Assembly: GCF_003945595.2 (NCBI RefSeq)
Contig: NW_024104316.1
Location: forward strand, 1 to 64,000
Direction: 5' to 3'
DNA: 64,000 bases
Source: Pipra filicauda
Taxonomy: Eukaryota; Chordata; Aves; Passeriformes; Pipridae
In this document: piece after piece, positions 11,701-24,400 of the stretch
Numbering within the stretch: the stretch's first letter is position 1
How the letters are laid out: each line of letters begins with the position of its first letter
Program-made: the position numbers and the translations under genes
The notes under the pieces: model-generated
Told to the model about the DNA's origin: nothing
Seen by the model: the letters and a program-made list of their open reading frames with translations, nothing else
Databases searched by the model: none

Positions 11701-14700
11701 CTCTGGTGAATGTGGAGGAGAAATCTAGAAATTATTCTTTTTAATGTTACTGCAAATTCCTGTTTGGCTACACTGACCCAGCAGAACAGAGACTGTAAAC
11801 CCACACATGGCTTTTTGTCCTCTACAGTGACAAATGTGTAGCTCTGCAGCCCACATCTCACACGGGTCTCAGAGAGCAGTGGAGTTAATAAAGGGAGTGG
11901 TCCTTCTGAAAACTGCCTTCAAGCTTCACAGAACAAGCACGGGTGTTATTTGGCCTCTTGGTGGTTTTCTAAAAGTAGAAGATGCCCAAGAACTCATTGT
12001 ATCTGCAGCTGGTGCTTGCCAGAAATGTTTGTATGATCTGTATGGATGAGTGGAGAAAAGGGTGGTGGGAGGAGGGAAAGGCCTCGGAGGGGGAACAGCT
12101 GAGGAGATACAAATGAAAACTCAATTAAACAGAAGAGAAGGAAAATTCAAACTAGCATTGACACCCTGCTCCAGGCTGCTTTGAGTCAGGATTTCATCTG
12201 GAAACCTCGTGAATGGAGAAGGCAACAGTGAAGAAAATAAATTACCTTCCTGGAAGGAGCTGGATTAGCTGACCAGGAAGATGAAAACATTCAAATACAG
12301 ATCTGCTTTGATGATATGGCTAAGGCTTGTAACAAATTCAACCAGAACAATAGATCTCGGGCTTGTAACCATTCCAAAGCTTGTCCAATGGATGAGATTA
12401 TTTTTTTTTATAAAGGACTCGGTTTATTTGCCAACTGGAACACTTGAAATGGACAATGAGTGTAATCCTGTGTTGCCTTCCACCCTATGTAGCCATGAGA
12501 ATGATGCTAATTGGATCTGTTAAAATCAGAAGGGTGGCATTTGGTGCTCATTTTGCCTCCTGCCCTCAGTTATGCTGTTGTGGGATACAGACAGTGATCT
12601 GTGGTGGTTTCCTGGTTTGTGTGAGAGGTGTGCAAATGCTCAGTGTCATGAGCTGTTGTAGCAGAGAAGCTGAATGGTTTTTTTTTTCTTTTAAGATAAA
12701 CTGTCATTCCTCCAGAATGTGGTCGTCATCAATTTATTTCAGCTTTATTTTGCTCTTCACCAGCTGTGTGAAGAGCATGTTCAATATAACCAGTCATTCC
12801 AATAGCTTAATTTCTCCCCTAAGTATTTTGCTTCTTTTGGGTTGTCACCACAATCCCATTTAAAAGCCTGCTAATAGTAATTGAAAGCCATTTTAAGCTT
12901 GCATGTAGTATCAGAGTTTGAGCTGTGTTTTATTTCTGTAAAGCAGAAATAATAGTTAGCTATGACAGATACTAGGAAGCTAAACAACAGCCAAGGCTAC
13001 CACGCTTTTGGAACCTACGTTGCTAGAAGAAAGTCATGGATCCAGAATCCAATGAAATGACTGTGAATCTTCCCAAGGCTTTCAGTGGGATTCTGATCAG
13101 GTTCTGAGTGCAAAATGTGATCAGCAGTGGCCAGATGGAGGTTGGGCACAAAACAATCAGGAACTCTGCCTTTGTAAAGAGTGTCCCTGGGACTTCAGCC
13201 TGTGTTTAGAACAGTTTTTAGTGATCCATCTACAGAAAGCAAAGGGCAGTGGAAGTGAGAGGGTGCTGGCTGGGTGGGACTAAGCCCTGTTTAAAGCAAG
13301 TACTCTTCTAGACCATTTGTAAAAGGACACCAGCTTTGTTGGGAAGGAGGAGTGGGCTGATCCTATCTGTTCAATTCCTCGTTCTTAATTATTTTGGCTG
13401 ATATCATCTATATGCTAAGTCAGTCCCAGTGAATGGCGTCTGAAACATCCTGACTGAAGTCATTGCATTATCACATTCAGGTCAGGCTTTAAGTAAAAGA
13501 GATTTGGCTTGTTCTTTACACTGTTTGGCCCCTGTCCCGAATGTACGACCATTGTAATGGAGGATTATCTGCACTGGAGGTTTTCTTCATTTCCATTAGG
13601 AGAAAAATTTCATTCAGCATAGCAAGGGCAGCCCGAGATGGCAGGAGGAGATTGGCTGGGTGCTGATGCCTTTGTTATCCACCGAGCAGAGCCTGACACC
13701 CCCTGACACTGCCGGGCCTTGGCGGGGGGCTGTTATTCATTTCAGTGTGTGGAACACATTGTTTTCTGAAAGGGAGGAGAATCAGCCCTTTATGAGCAGG
13801 AGTCACTGAGCAGTGTAGTCACTGAGCTGCAGGAGCTGAGGTTTGTTGATATAGTTGGCTTTTCAGCAAGTGCCTTTGTTGGTCTTATCTTTTCTTTGAG
13901 TCTACATCTCTTTGGTGGTGTTTAAGGTGGATCTAGACTCTCCTTGTCTTTCCCAACCTCTGTGCCTTTCCTAACAGTTCACCAAGTGTCACTCCAGCTA
14001 GGAGTACAGCTAGGGATTTTTGCATGAAGAGGAGAACACATAAGCATGCAGATCACTTTTATTTATCTTTTTTATCCTAGAAACATGTCAACAGTAAAGC
14101 AGAAGGGACAGTGGCCATAAGGAATGTTCTTTGCTGACCAGGATGACCCAATATGAGAGAAGTTATGATCTATAGGTTTGTGCTAAGATAACTGATTCAG
14201 AGCGTGAAGTCTCTGGGAACTAGATAAATATTTTGTCTCCCAGATAACCAAACCAATTTCAGCTGATGTTGAACCTTCCATTTCCAATTGACTTCTTACA
14301 TTATGAATCTTTTAAGTAAATCTGTCTGTGGGTGCTGCAAAATGTGGGGAAACAGCTCTTATCACAGCTGGGGGAGGAGAATAACCTGATTTTTTAATGC
14401 CTGAACAAAACAAACTGAACATGTCCTGGGGTGCTCCAGCCTAGCTGAGGTGTGGGGTGCTCCTTTGGTCAGCCCAGGAATGGGAAGGGGAGTCTGTCCC
14501 AAAGGCCAGGAGCGTGTGCCAGTGTACAGTCCTGCACGAAGAGCTGGCTGCAGGTATGGAGATGTCATCAGGCTGTGCAAAACACAACATCCTGCACACT
14601 CCAGGAAAGCCAGGTTGGGGTGCAGTAGCTCAGCAAATTCATGAAGTAGCAAGGCAGATTTTATCCAAAGGTGCTGTTGGCTGGCAATGCTCAGATCAAA

Positions 14701-17700
14701 TTTGCTTTGTTGCCATAATAGTAAACATGGTACATGTGAAACTCGGGGCCATGAGCCAGTATAAAGGGATAAGATAATGGATGTTGCTTGAGCCTTTTAC
14801 TGTCTTTGTAGTTAGAGCAGTTATTGGAAGGCACTAATCCCTTTCTGCTTATTATTGACTTTTGAATGAATCCTCATACGCTCTCCAGCAGCAAAACTTG
14901 TGGTTTTCAGGCTCACTAAAGCTCAATAGAACCAAGACCTTGCTATTTATTTTCACTGTTACTATTATTTTTCTATTTCAAAGCAGAGTTTTCTGCTGCG
15001 AATTCCCCACTGTTTGATCACAAAAGCAAGCGAGGGAAATTGTTATTTTTCATCCAGAAGCTTTTGTCCTTTTTACTTTCACAATCCACGTGAGGCGACT
15101 CCGCTGGTCATTAGCCGAGTTAGCAAAGGGAGCTCTCTTTGTCGGGCGATAGCAGGGAAACATCAAGTGTCTGGTTCCATGGTAGCAATTTGCTCCTGAA
15201 ATAAAGCGAGCGTTGATAAGTTGCTACCCTCAGCTATATTTGTCCTAGTAAATAAACATCATCAGGCTTTGAGCACAAATACACGTTGTTTTGCCCTGTT
15301 TACCTATTCTGAGGCTGTGTCAGGCTGACAAAATTTCCTCTGCATCAGACGGCCCCGCTCTGCCGCGCTCAGCTCGCCGAGGGTGCGCGTTTCTGCACAC
15401 CCAGCCGAGGGGGTGTTTTTTTAAAGCATTGATCAGCACAGCAAATATGCCTGGAAATGCATCCCATTAATGCAAAGCAGCGCATTTTGATGGATTTGCT
15501 TTTTAGAGGCCAAGGTTTCTAGCACTGGAATGACTTGCCTCCGCAGTGCCTCGGGACGGCAGGTTTGCTCCCAGGGAGCTGTGGTGTGCCAGCACCGGGC
15601 ACGTGGGGGACATCACACCCTCAGTGACCGCACTGCCTGTCCAGCTGAAGGGCAGCAACTGATACGTGCTGGCCAGAGAGAGCCCTCGGGATCTGTCCTT
15701 GGGAGAAAGATTCACTTTTCCAGGATACCGATAAAAAAAGCCATTAACCCTTTGGTGATGGGGCTGTTCAGCCGAAAGTTCCTCATCTGAACCTCACAAA
15801 ATCGGGATCGTGCTTCTTCCCCGACAGGCAGCAGGACCCAAAGTAAAGCAGCAGCAGGAGAGCAAGTGAGACACGACAGTGACATTTGTTCCACTTGGAG
15901 CAGTGGAGCCACCGCTAATTTGGGCTGGAAGATCGGAGCACACGGCGAGAGGTGGTTTGGTGGCTTCAGTCATTAAACACACGGGGTTAGCCCAGAGCTG
16001 CAGGTGCCACGGGCTCTGCAGTGACGTGAATCACAGCAGAAATAGGCCAGTTACACCCCTTTGCCATCACTAAATTTCCCATAGCCCTTTCTAGAAAATC
16101 CAGAGGGGATTATGCAGCTTCCAGGACAAATCCCAGCCTTTAATGGGAGCTTCAGGATTTGCAGTGTGCATTGCTCACTTAAACAAGCGGATGTCCACGC
16201 TCCACAAGTTGTCTGCCCCACCTGCTACGCACCTGAAACCCAGAGAAAATGCTTTTCTTCACACTTCTGATGAGCAGTAATTAGATCAGGGAAGTTCACA
16301 GTGGCAGAGGAAGTCTCTCCTCCATGGACAACAGTAAGGGATCAGGACAGCTCCGTTACAGTGGTTTGTTGGAGCACACACAAGCTGGAACCTGAGCAAG
16401 ATCCCATCATGCTGGGGACTGCACATCCAGCACAGAGAGGTGGTGCCTGCTGCAGGGAGGTGTGTTCTCACTGCTTCTCCACGCTCCTTTGAAACCTCCC
16501 AGATCATGCCCTGAGCAGTGGAAATGGTGAGCTCCAGCTTTAGGGAGTTCTGTCTCAAAGGTGAGCACCAGTTTGGTTCCTCAGGGTATGTGCCAGTCCC
16601 TGACAGAGGGAACAGGGAGGGGTTTCCTCCTGTGCTGTGCCTTGTATGACTCATCTAGGAGCTCAGTTCCTTTGAGATCTCCACCAGATTTGGCAAAATG
16701 GGCCAAGAAACCAAAACATTACCAAAAGAGGGGCAGAAGGATCACGCAGGAGCACGTGGCCATGCAGCATCTGTTGCATGATCCTGGGGACCCTGAAGAG
16801 CAGCCTGAGAAACACGTTGGGGGAACCTATCACCCAGGTTTCCAAAACCACTGGACAAGTATTAAACCTAATTACTTGTAGGCAAGTAGATATACAAAAG
16901 CTGCTCTGAAAAGATCCTTCACTGAAGTGTTTTTTTGACAAGGAAAACTAATTCTGGGCTTATTAGCCAGTTTTGATAAATAGAATCACACTGATGAGCA
17001 GACACAGTTTAATTGCCTTCCATAAGGTAGTTGGGAAGTGGAAAGCAGGAGCTGAACTCCAGGCACACAGCCCCCTTCCTGGCAGCTCCCCTTCTGCCTG
17101 CCTGGAAAACAAGAGAAAAGCTGAGATCCCCCTTCTGGCAGGGATCAATTACAGACTGCTTTTAGCAGAGTCTCAGTATATTATTCCCCAATTTAGGCCA
17201 AATTCCGAAGGGAATCTGAAGATGGTTAAGATGCATGTCAGAAGGAAATTGGTCAGAAAATGGCTGTCGGGTGGGCGGGAGTGGCACAGCACAGAGTAAC
17301 TCACAACACTCCGGTGCTCAGTGGGAGAGCAAAATTGGTTTAAGTGAGAATAACTTACACGGGTTTGGGGCGGGGGTGGATGCAGAAGTACAAACTCTGA
17401 AAATGGCCTTTTTCTTAGAGGAGGAAAAAAAAGGAGAGGCCGGGAAGGGATCTGTTTGTGCTGAGAAGTGGGTACCAGCCCCCAGCAACAAAGGGCTCTG
17501 TTTGCAGGATGTGCCCTGAGGAAAATGCAGACCTCTTCCAACCTCCCAGAGCTTTCTCCTTCTCCTTGTGTCCCTCCCTGCCAGCCCCACGCCCCAGCAG
17601 AGTGCAGAAGGATTCTTAGGGGCTGTTGATTAAAACAAAGCCCCAGAAGGGCACTGACAGCCCCCAGCCCATGCAGTTGCATTTTATGGCTTCCTGAGAG

Positions 17701-18445
17701 AGGGAATAATGTTCAGTGCTGATTGCTTTGGGGTAAAGAAGAAGGAATTGCTGTAGTGACAGAAAAATGCAGAGCTCAGATCTTGCGTAGATGGCTTATT
17801 AGGTCAGAGCTGGAACACGCTTTGATTTGTATTCCTGATGATTGTACACGGGCACTAATTGGCCAAAGAAGCAAGGGATCTTTGTAGTTTAATGAGGAAA
17901 ATATTGTGTAATGTGATGATTATTTTCTAATCAAAAAGCAGAGGAACAGAATGGAAAAGAAAACCTATGAGTGAATACAGACTGTAATTTTAATTAATAT
18001 TTGCTTCTGCTAATCAGTTTCTCTGTTCCGCAACCAGCTGTTAGCCCTAAATATGCCCTAATGTTATATAAATATTATAGAAATTAATATTTAATATTAT
18101 ATTATGCTTAATATTATAGAAATATTTCCTTTAATATGCTAAGCATTTTGCCTATGCATGCTTTTACTCACAAGTATGAGCTCATTTAAGCCAACAGGAC
18201 TGGCAACACTATGGATAGGTGAGAATAATTGGGTAATAATCAATTTTAACTTGATTTGTTCCTTTAAAAGAATAAATTGTAATGCTTAGATTCTCTGGCT
18301 TACTCTCATAATTTCAGTGCTCACTATGCTCAGAAGCCACTGCAGGGTTCCCACTCCTGCACCTCTTGCAAGTCTTAGGATACCTCCTGAATTTTCCTTA
18401 AAAGCCCCTGGAGGCACATAAATTGGAAAAACCTCAGTTCCAGGG
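8766..18445 (+). other. GNAO1: GNAO1 intron 2 segment without genes
   Basis: No exon, RNA gene or confident repeat was recognised. Two tracts stand out. One is 13600-13830, which is relatively G+C rich between A+T-rich flanks. The other is 15005-15520, which holds an unusually CpG-dense core at 15350-15407 followed by a homeodomain/POU-like ATTAATGCAAAG motif near 15466. The tract 17830-18130 is very A+T rich, with TAAT-containing motifs and a repeated AATATTATAGAAAT at 18071 and 18110. Confidence 0.7.
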
Positions 18446-18471
18446 TTTTTTTTTTTTTGGGGGGGGGGGGG
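18446..18471 (+). repeat. T13-G13 homopolymer junction
   Basis: Thirteen T (18446-18458) are followed directly by thirteen G (18459-18471). The G run alone could fold into a G-quadruplex, and the flanking T run makes the site prone to polymerase slippage. Run lengths may therefore be imprecise in the assembly. Confidence 0.93.
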
Positions 18472-21400
18472 AAATCTCATCCTCCATAGCAGCATAGAGG
18501 TTAGCAGTGGACCCATAAGCCTAAAAATCCAAATATAACTAGAAAGAAGTATGTGTTCATCATACTTTAATATGAAAGGTTTGAGAAATGCAATTCTTAT
18601 ATGCTATAGAGAAACAATTTCATATCAGTCATCTCTTTAAACACCTTGCACATAATGATCAAGATTTTTTTCCTGTGTACATACCAAGCCAGTGACCATG
18701 GCTGGGAGGTTGTTACGTGTTTCATCCCTCCCTGAGAGTCTTTTGCCTTGCACTGACATATGTCCTGGGGGAAAGGGGAAAAAGGGCTCTGGCAATCCTG
18801 GTCAAGGCAAGAGATCATTCTCGCTGACTCTTTGCTCTCTTGGTCTGGAGAGGTTGCAAAATTTAATTTTTGTCCCTAGAAACGAGCAGCCCCCAGGCTG
18901 CACACCCCGCAGGCACAGAGCCGCTGCAGAACACGCCCCGTCTGCAGGCAGATGTTTTTGGGAATTGCGCTTTCAGAGTGTGGCTTCTGCCCTGTAGCCC
19001 TTAAATCGCTGAAGTGGGAGTGCTGCCTGCCAAAGAAACCCTGTTTTAAAAAGGAAAGGAGGGGAGTGGGAGAAAGCTCATCCCCTTTGCAGGCGTTTCA
19101 AAGAGGACGTGCCCTGTGAGAGGCAGAGCCAGGGCCGGGGCTGCTTCGACTGACAGATCGGGGCCAGCGGCCCCCCACGTTCGGCATTTCCCTCCACAAC
19201 TGCAGAAGTGTTAATGCACAGCATTCAGGAGTGCAGCAGCTGTTGGTGGAGCCTTGCTGCTCTCCCTCCTGAGCAGGGCTGGATCCCCAGTGGAACCATT
19301 CAGCCCCAGGTTGAGGATTCAGAGCACAACAAAGATTCCCCGAGAGCCCCGAGCCCCCGGAGCTGCTCCCGCTGCAGGACGGAGCTGACAAAGGCCAAAG
19401 GAGAGGGAGGCACTCCCTAACACGGATTTCTCCTTCTGGGCTGTGTTTCTCTCTCTGTACTTCTCAGAGCACTACTCACAAGGTAGAGCAGTGGTGTTGC
19501 CTGCGTTTTCCAGGGGGGACACCGAGGCCCAGAAGGGGAAGGCGACTTGTACAAGCTTTTTCAGCCAGTGATGGTCAGAACAAGGAGCAGGAGCACTGGC
19601 CAAGTCCTGATTCCCTGGCAGACCCACACATTCATCCAGCTGTACTGAAAGCCACTGTACTGCCCTGCACTTGCACTGGGAGATTCAGGCAGAAGGAGGA
19701 ATACAGGGTGTAACTCACATTCCATCATCTGCCAAGCCTGTAGTTTCTTCCTCCTTTGCTCTCTCTTTTACTTTGAGGACAGGCTGCACTCGTGCCAGTA
19801 CAGTGTGCTTTGGGCACCCTGCATATTCACACCAACAAGGCTCCAGTTTCACTTCGCACAGGCTTCTCTCCAGGCAATTTTTGCTGCTGTTGTTGCAAAA
19901 CATTTTAATTAATCAGGAATTTTAATTAATTGTACCCTGCTGAAAATGCCAAGACAATAGCACAAATACAAGGAGACAGTTGCTCAGGTCAGAGCAGCCC
20001 ATCTTTGGTTAGCTGTACTCCCTCTGAAATCATGCAGTTTGATTGCAGGCACAGGCACAGGGAAACACTGGATTCTGGATGGCATTTTAAAGTCCTAGAG
20101 AAATATGGTGGTGTTTTTATCAAGTCAAGAAGCCTGTATGGAAGCTCTGAGCTGGCATAGTGCTAACTGGAAAGCTGCACCCCAGAAGGATTACAATGGC
20201 CTTTTTTCTAGTCCTACAACTGCTGCAAACAATGTTTCACTAAAGCACTTAAAATGTTCTGTGTTTTTATGAAACTGAAAACCAGGTCGCTGCTAGATGG
20301 ATTTCACTTGCAATAAGTGAATTAGCACAGCTGCCTATTTCCACCTTTGGCTGAGCCACTTCCCAGGGGCACGTACACCTTGGGATGTCAGTGGCTGACA
20401 GAGATCCCCTTCTCGCTCAATATGTCCAGAAAAGAAAATAATCTCATTCTGGCCTCGTATTTTGTCATTTGGCTGCAATGCCCAGCAAATTGTGGCTCAT
20501 TTTGGAGTGCAGTAATTGGAGTTCATCTGTGCAGTGGTACAAAGGCCTGGACCAGCACTCAGCACACAAACTGACTCAACTTTCTGAGCCTGACTGTCAT
20601 TTTCTACCCTCTTAAAATGGTTTAGTGCCTTGGTGCACAGCCTAGACAACCCCCAGCACACCATGAATAATAGATTCCAAAAATCTGTAAAAGCTTTATT
20701 TATTTAAACAACTAAATATTTAGAATTTGTTCATATCATTGGCATATTTACCCCACTTCCCCTGCAGCAAAAGGTCTCCAAAGGACTTCCACCTTGTAAA
20801 CCTGCTGTGAGCAGGATTTACAGCCTGTTGTGCATTTAAGGCCCACAAGTGAAGCAAACAGGATTTCACCCTCTGTGAGTGCAGCCCTGCCTCTTCTGTC
20901 TCTGGAGAACTTGTGGGATGAGTTGCATTTTTCACCATAGAAGCTCCTCTTTAGAAAGATAATGACAAAGTCGTGAGGTAAAAAACCCCTGGAAACAGGT
21001 CTTTGCTCACAAAACAACTTCATTCCCCAGTTTTCTTCCAAATGCTGCCATGGGGCTCATGTGAACTAGTGCAGAGCACAGAGATGTGGGTTCTGCTCAC
21101 ACCTGTTCCATTGACTCTCTGCTGCTTTTTCTCACCATTTCCCCTCTCACCATGACAGATGCTGAGAGCTGGCCTGTCTGCACGGGGAGAGCCTGTGCCC
21201 TCTTGATTGTGGCAGCCTCTCCAGGCTGCTCTGAGACCCAGGGATGAGCTGTGTGGAGGCTCAGCAATCAGCAGGTGCGAGATTCCAGTGACTCACTGTA
21301 GAGCAGAGGGCATGGATGGGAGGAGAGGAGCCATGCCCAGTGTCAGGGCTTTCTTCCTCTGCAATAACTGGCATTTTCTTTGAGCTCTGCACTTGCTCGT

Positions 21401-24400
21401 GGGCACAGCTGGCCAGGTCAGCTGCATCCCTGGCTACATCAGAGAGCCTTGAGGTGAACTTCAACAGGAGCAGGACCACAGCCATTTTCGTGTGCTGTGA
21501 CTGTTCCTTCTCTCGCTGTTCCCGATGTAAATCCACAGAGCTCTACTGATCTCAGGGAGGGTGAGAGCAGGGTAGCCACGTGCTGTAGCCTGGGGCTGAT
21601 GGCTTACTCAAATTGATGAGCTCCTTGTGAAGATGGCTCTAAGTGACTCAGCTCTCAATCTGTTTAGACCAACTTCATGGATTGAGGTGGAAATTGAGCC
21701 TGAGTTAAAGTTACTCCTCACCCCCCAGGTTATGCCTGGAAAGCAGCACTTTGCCTGTGCCCATTTCATTGGCTCAAGTGGTACCTTAGTGGCAAAACCA
21801 CTGACTCAGAACCACTCAGTTAAACATTTCCACCATCTGAGGGCAAGACTGGGCACTTCTGGGTTTTCCTGTGCTGCCAGATTATTGGCCCATTTCTGCA
21901 GACTGCAGTTGCTGCCTGGAATCCTTAGCTGAGCCCATTCCTCCAGCACAGGTTTGACAGCACAGGGGCTGTGGGTGTCTCAGCCCCAGGAGAGGCAGCT
22001 CGGGTGTGTCTGTGTTCCAGGGGCACAGGCAGCTCCAGGCTGAGCTCACTCCACCTTCTCCTCCGCTGTGTGCCATGGATCCAGGCAGGGAGGGAGCCCA
22101 GCGTGTGTCAGCGATGGGATCCCTGGGAAAGGGTGTCTAACTGCAGGATTAGTCACAGCAGAAATTGCTGTGCTAAGCACCGGGTATCTTCTGGCTCTGC
22201 AGATCTTTAACTTGGTGGTGGAGATGTCAGGAGAGGCTGGAGCTGGTGTTGTGACCAAGTAGCAATCCAGCAGGCAATTAACCCTGGACAATGGGTGCAA
22301 GGAACAACCCCTACCAGGTTTCTGCTCCCCTTTCCAAGCAGGTACATTAAATTACAGCTGTGTTTAACGTGCTGTTCAAGAGCAGAATACTTCCCATCCA
22401 TAGGGAGCACCAAGGGGAAATGCAAAGGATTTCCTTTGAAAAAGGAATGTTGACACTAAAAGCTTCATCCTGAAGAGCTGAGGGAGAGGAGACAAGATGT
22501 TCTTGCTACAGGATCTGTTAGAGGTGCAGAGGAGGGAGACAAAAGGCTGGTTTGGGTGGTGCAGGCTGCAGAGGTTCCTGCATTGGCAGTGGGAGATAAG
22601 CATTCCTTCATAAGCAGGAAACTAATCTCCCTGTGACCAGCTCTTCCACCTGGCAGTGCAGCAAGCTGGGTTGGAGAGCAGACTGCAAGACTGGCACCCG
22701 GGGTACCCACCCAGCCCTGGGGTGCCTCAGGCACAGAGCTCTTTATTCTAAGGAAAGTGCTTTACATGTCCTGGCAGTTGGTGCTGTGTGAACACAGCTC
22801 TTGCACTACACCAAGAAAAGATGATCATTTGATATTCCTATGGTCACTTCTCTTCCTCTTCCCCCATATAATCTCCACTCATTATCTCTTACTTTCTCAA
22901 TTTTCATGTTTTCTGCAAACAATTGTTTTGGTTGCTTTTCCCTGTAATTCATTTTTTTCTTCCTCTAAAACCTACCTTTCATTTTTATACACATTTTGGA
23001 GTTTCTAATATTTTTCCTCCTGAACAGATTTTTTGTTGTTATTTATTTCCTCCATCCTGTTTTCTTTAGCCACAGGTTTTTGCAGCTCTTACAGCTTCGT
23101 TATCCCTCTCCCAGCCTTCCCGGGAGGGGGCTGGAGCATACATCCCACTTGCCTTCCAAATGTTGACAAGACTGTTTTGGAGGATGAGTGACTGACAGAC
23201 AAACACCAGCCCCAAATACTCGGAATGCTCTGTTACTAATAGCTTTATTCTTGTCAACACTGCAAGCAAAATAACCCCTGAAAGGGATAGGCCATATTTT
23301 TAGCCAACCTTAAACTCAGCTTCTGAAAAATAACTTTATGCTCAGCTATCTGTCTCACTCCTTGCCTTCTTGTTCCCCAATCACGTATTTAGAGGACAGC
23401 TCTTCATGTTGGGGATGCATAACCAGACTCTTGGAAGCTTGTTTTCCTCAGGCAGTGCCACAGGTGGGCTCTGAGGGTGACCCACAGCTTGTAGCTGAGT
23501 GGGAAGGAGGAGGCAGGAGATGCTTATCCAGGACTTTGCTTCATGTTTGGTCCCATGGCTTGGACCTGCACAAAGGGACCAAACTGGGTGAAGTTTGAAC
23601 CCCACCAAAACTAATTGATAAGTGCCAGGGTTTCCCCACCAGTTGCAGTCACCACCAAATTCAAAACCTGACTGTTTCAATTTATCTTGAATGAGTTAAC
23701 ATTTAGAACAGCTTAGGGAAGATAAATAAGGATGTTTCTGTGCTGGCCCTGGGTGTGCATGACCTTGTCTTCCTCCTCTCCTATTGGTTTTAGGAGGAGC
23801 CAGATTAAGGAGTGATCTCTTTCAAACAGTCTTCAGTTTGTTAAGCTTGTAAACAACAGCAAGGGTGGAAACCATTGCAGGATGGATAAAGCTTAGAAAT
23901 GCTGGCTGGGATTTCCCTGTGACGTGCCTGTAAGGAATGTGTGCTGGTTAACAGGGCTAATCGTTGAGTGAGCAACCTCCATCTGATTCTCCTTGCAGTT
24001 CCTCTCCCAGACAGGTCCCTCAGGTGCCCTGTTGCTCACCAAGGCCACCACAGCCTTCAGAAACACAGGCCCCTTCAAAAGCAGCTCTCATTCATCTGTA
24101 GGGGATGACATGCTTACGGCAAAACAGCTCAGAGGCAATTATTAGGGTGGAAATGGAAAGGTACACCTTTTTCTTTTATGGATTATCCCCAAAGCTCTCA
24201 GTACAGGGGGGAAAAAGCAAGATCACTAGCTTAGGAAAACAAAGAGGGATTACAGAAGTGAATGTTGCTGTACCTGAACTCAGTAATGAGGGATACCATC
24301 AAAAATGATAAAACAGCTTAGAAACAGCACCACATAAGTCCTGGTGCTGAGCACAGAGTGAGTGTGCAGTGGGCTGCTCAGTGCCCACATTGTTTTCATT

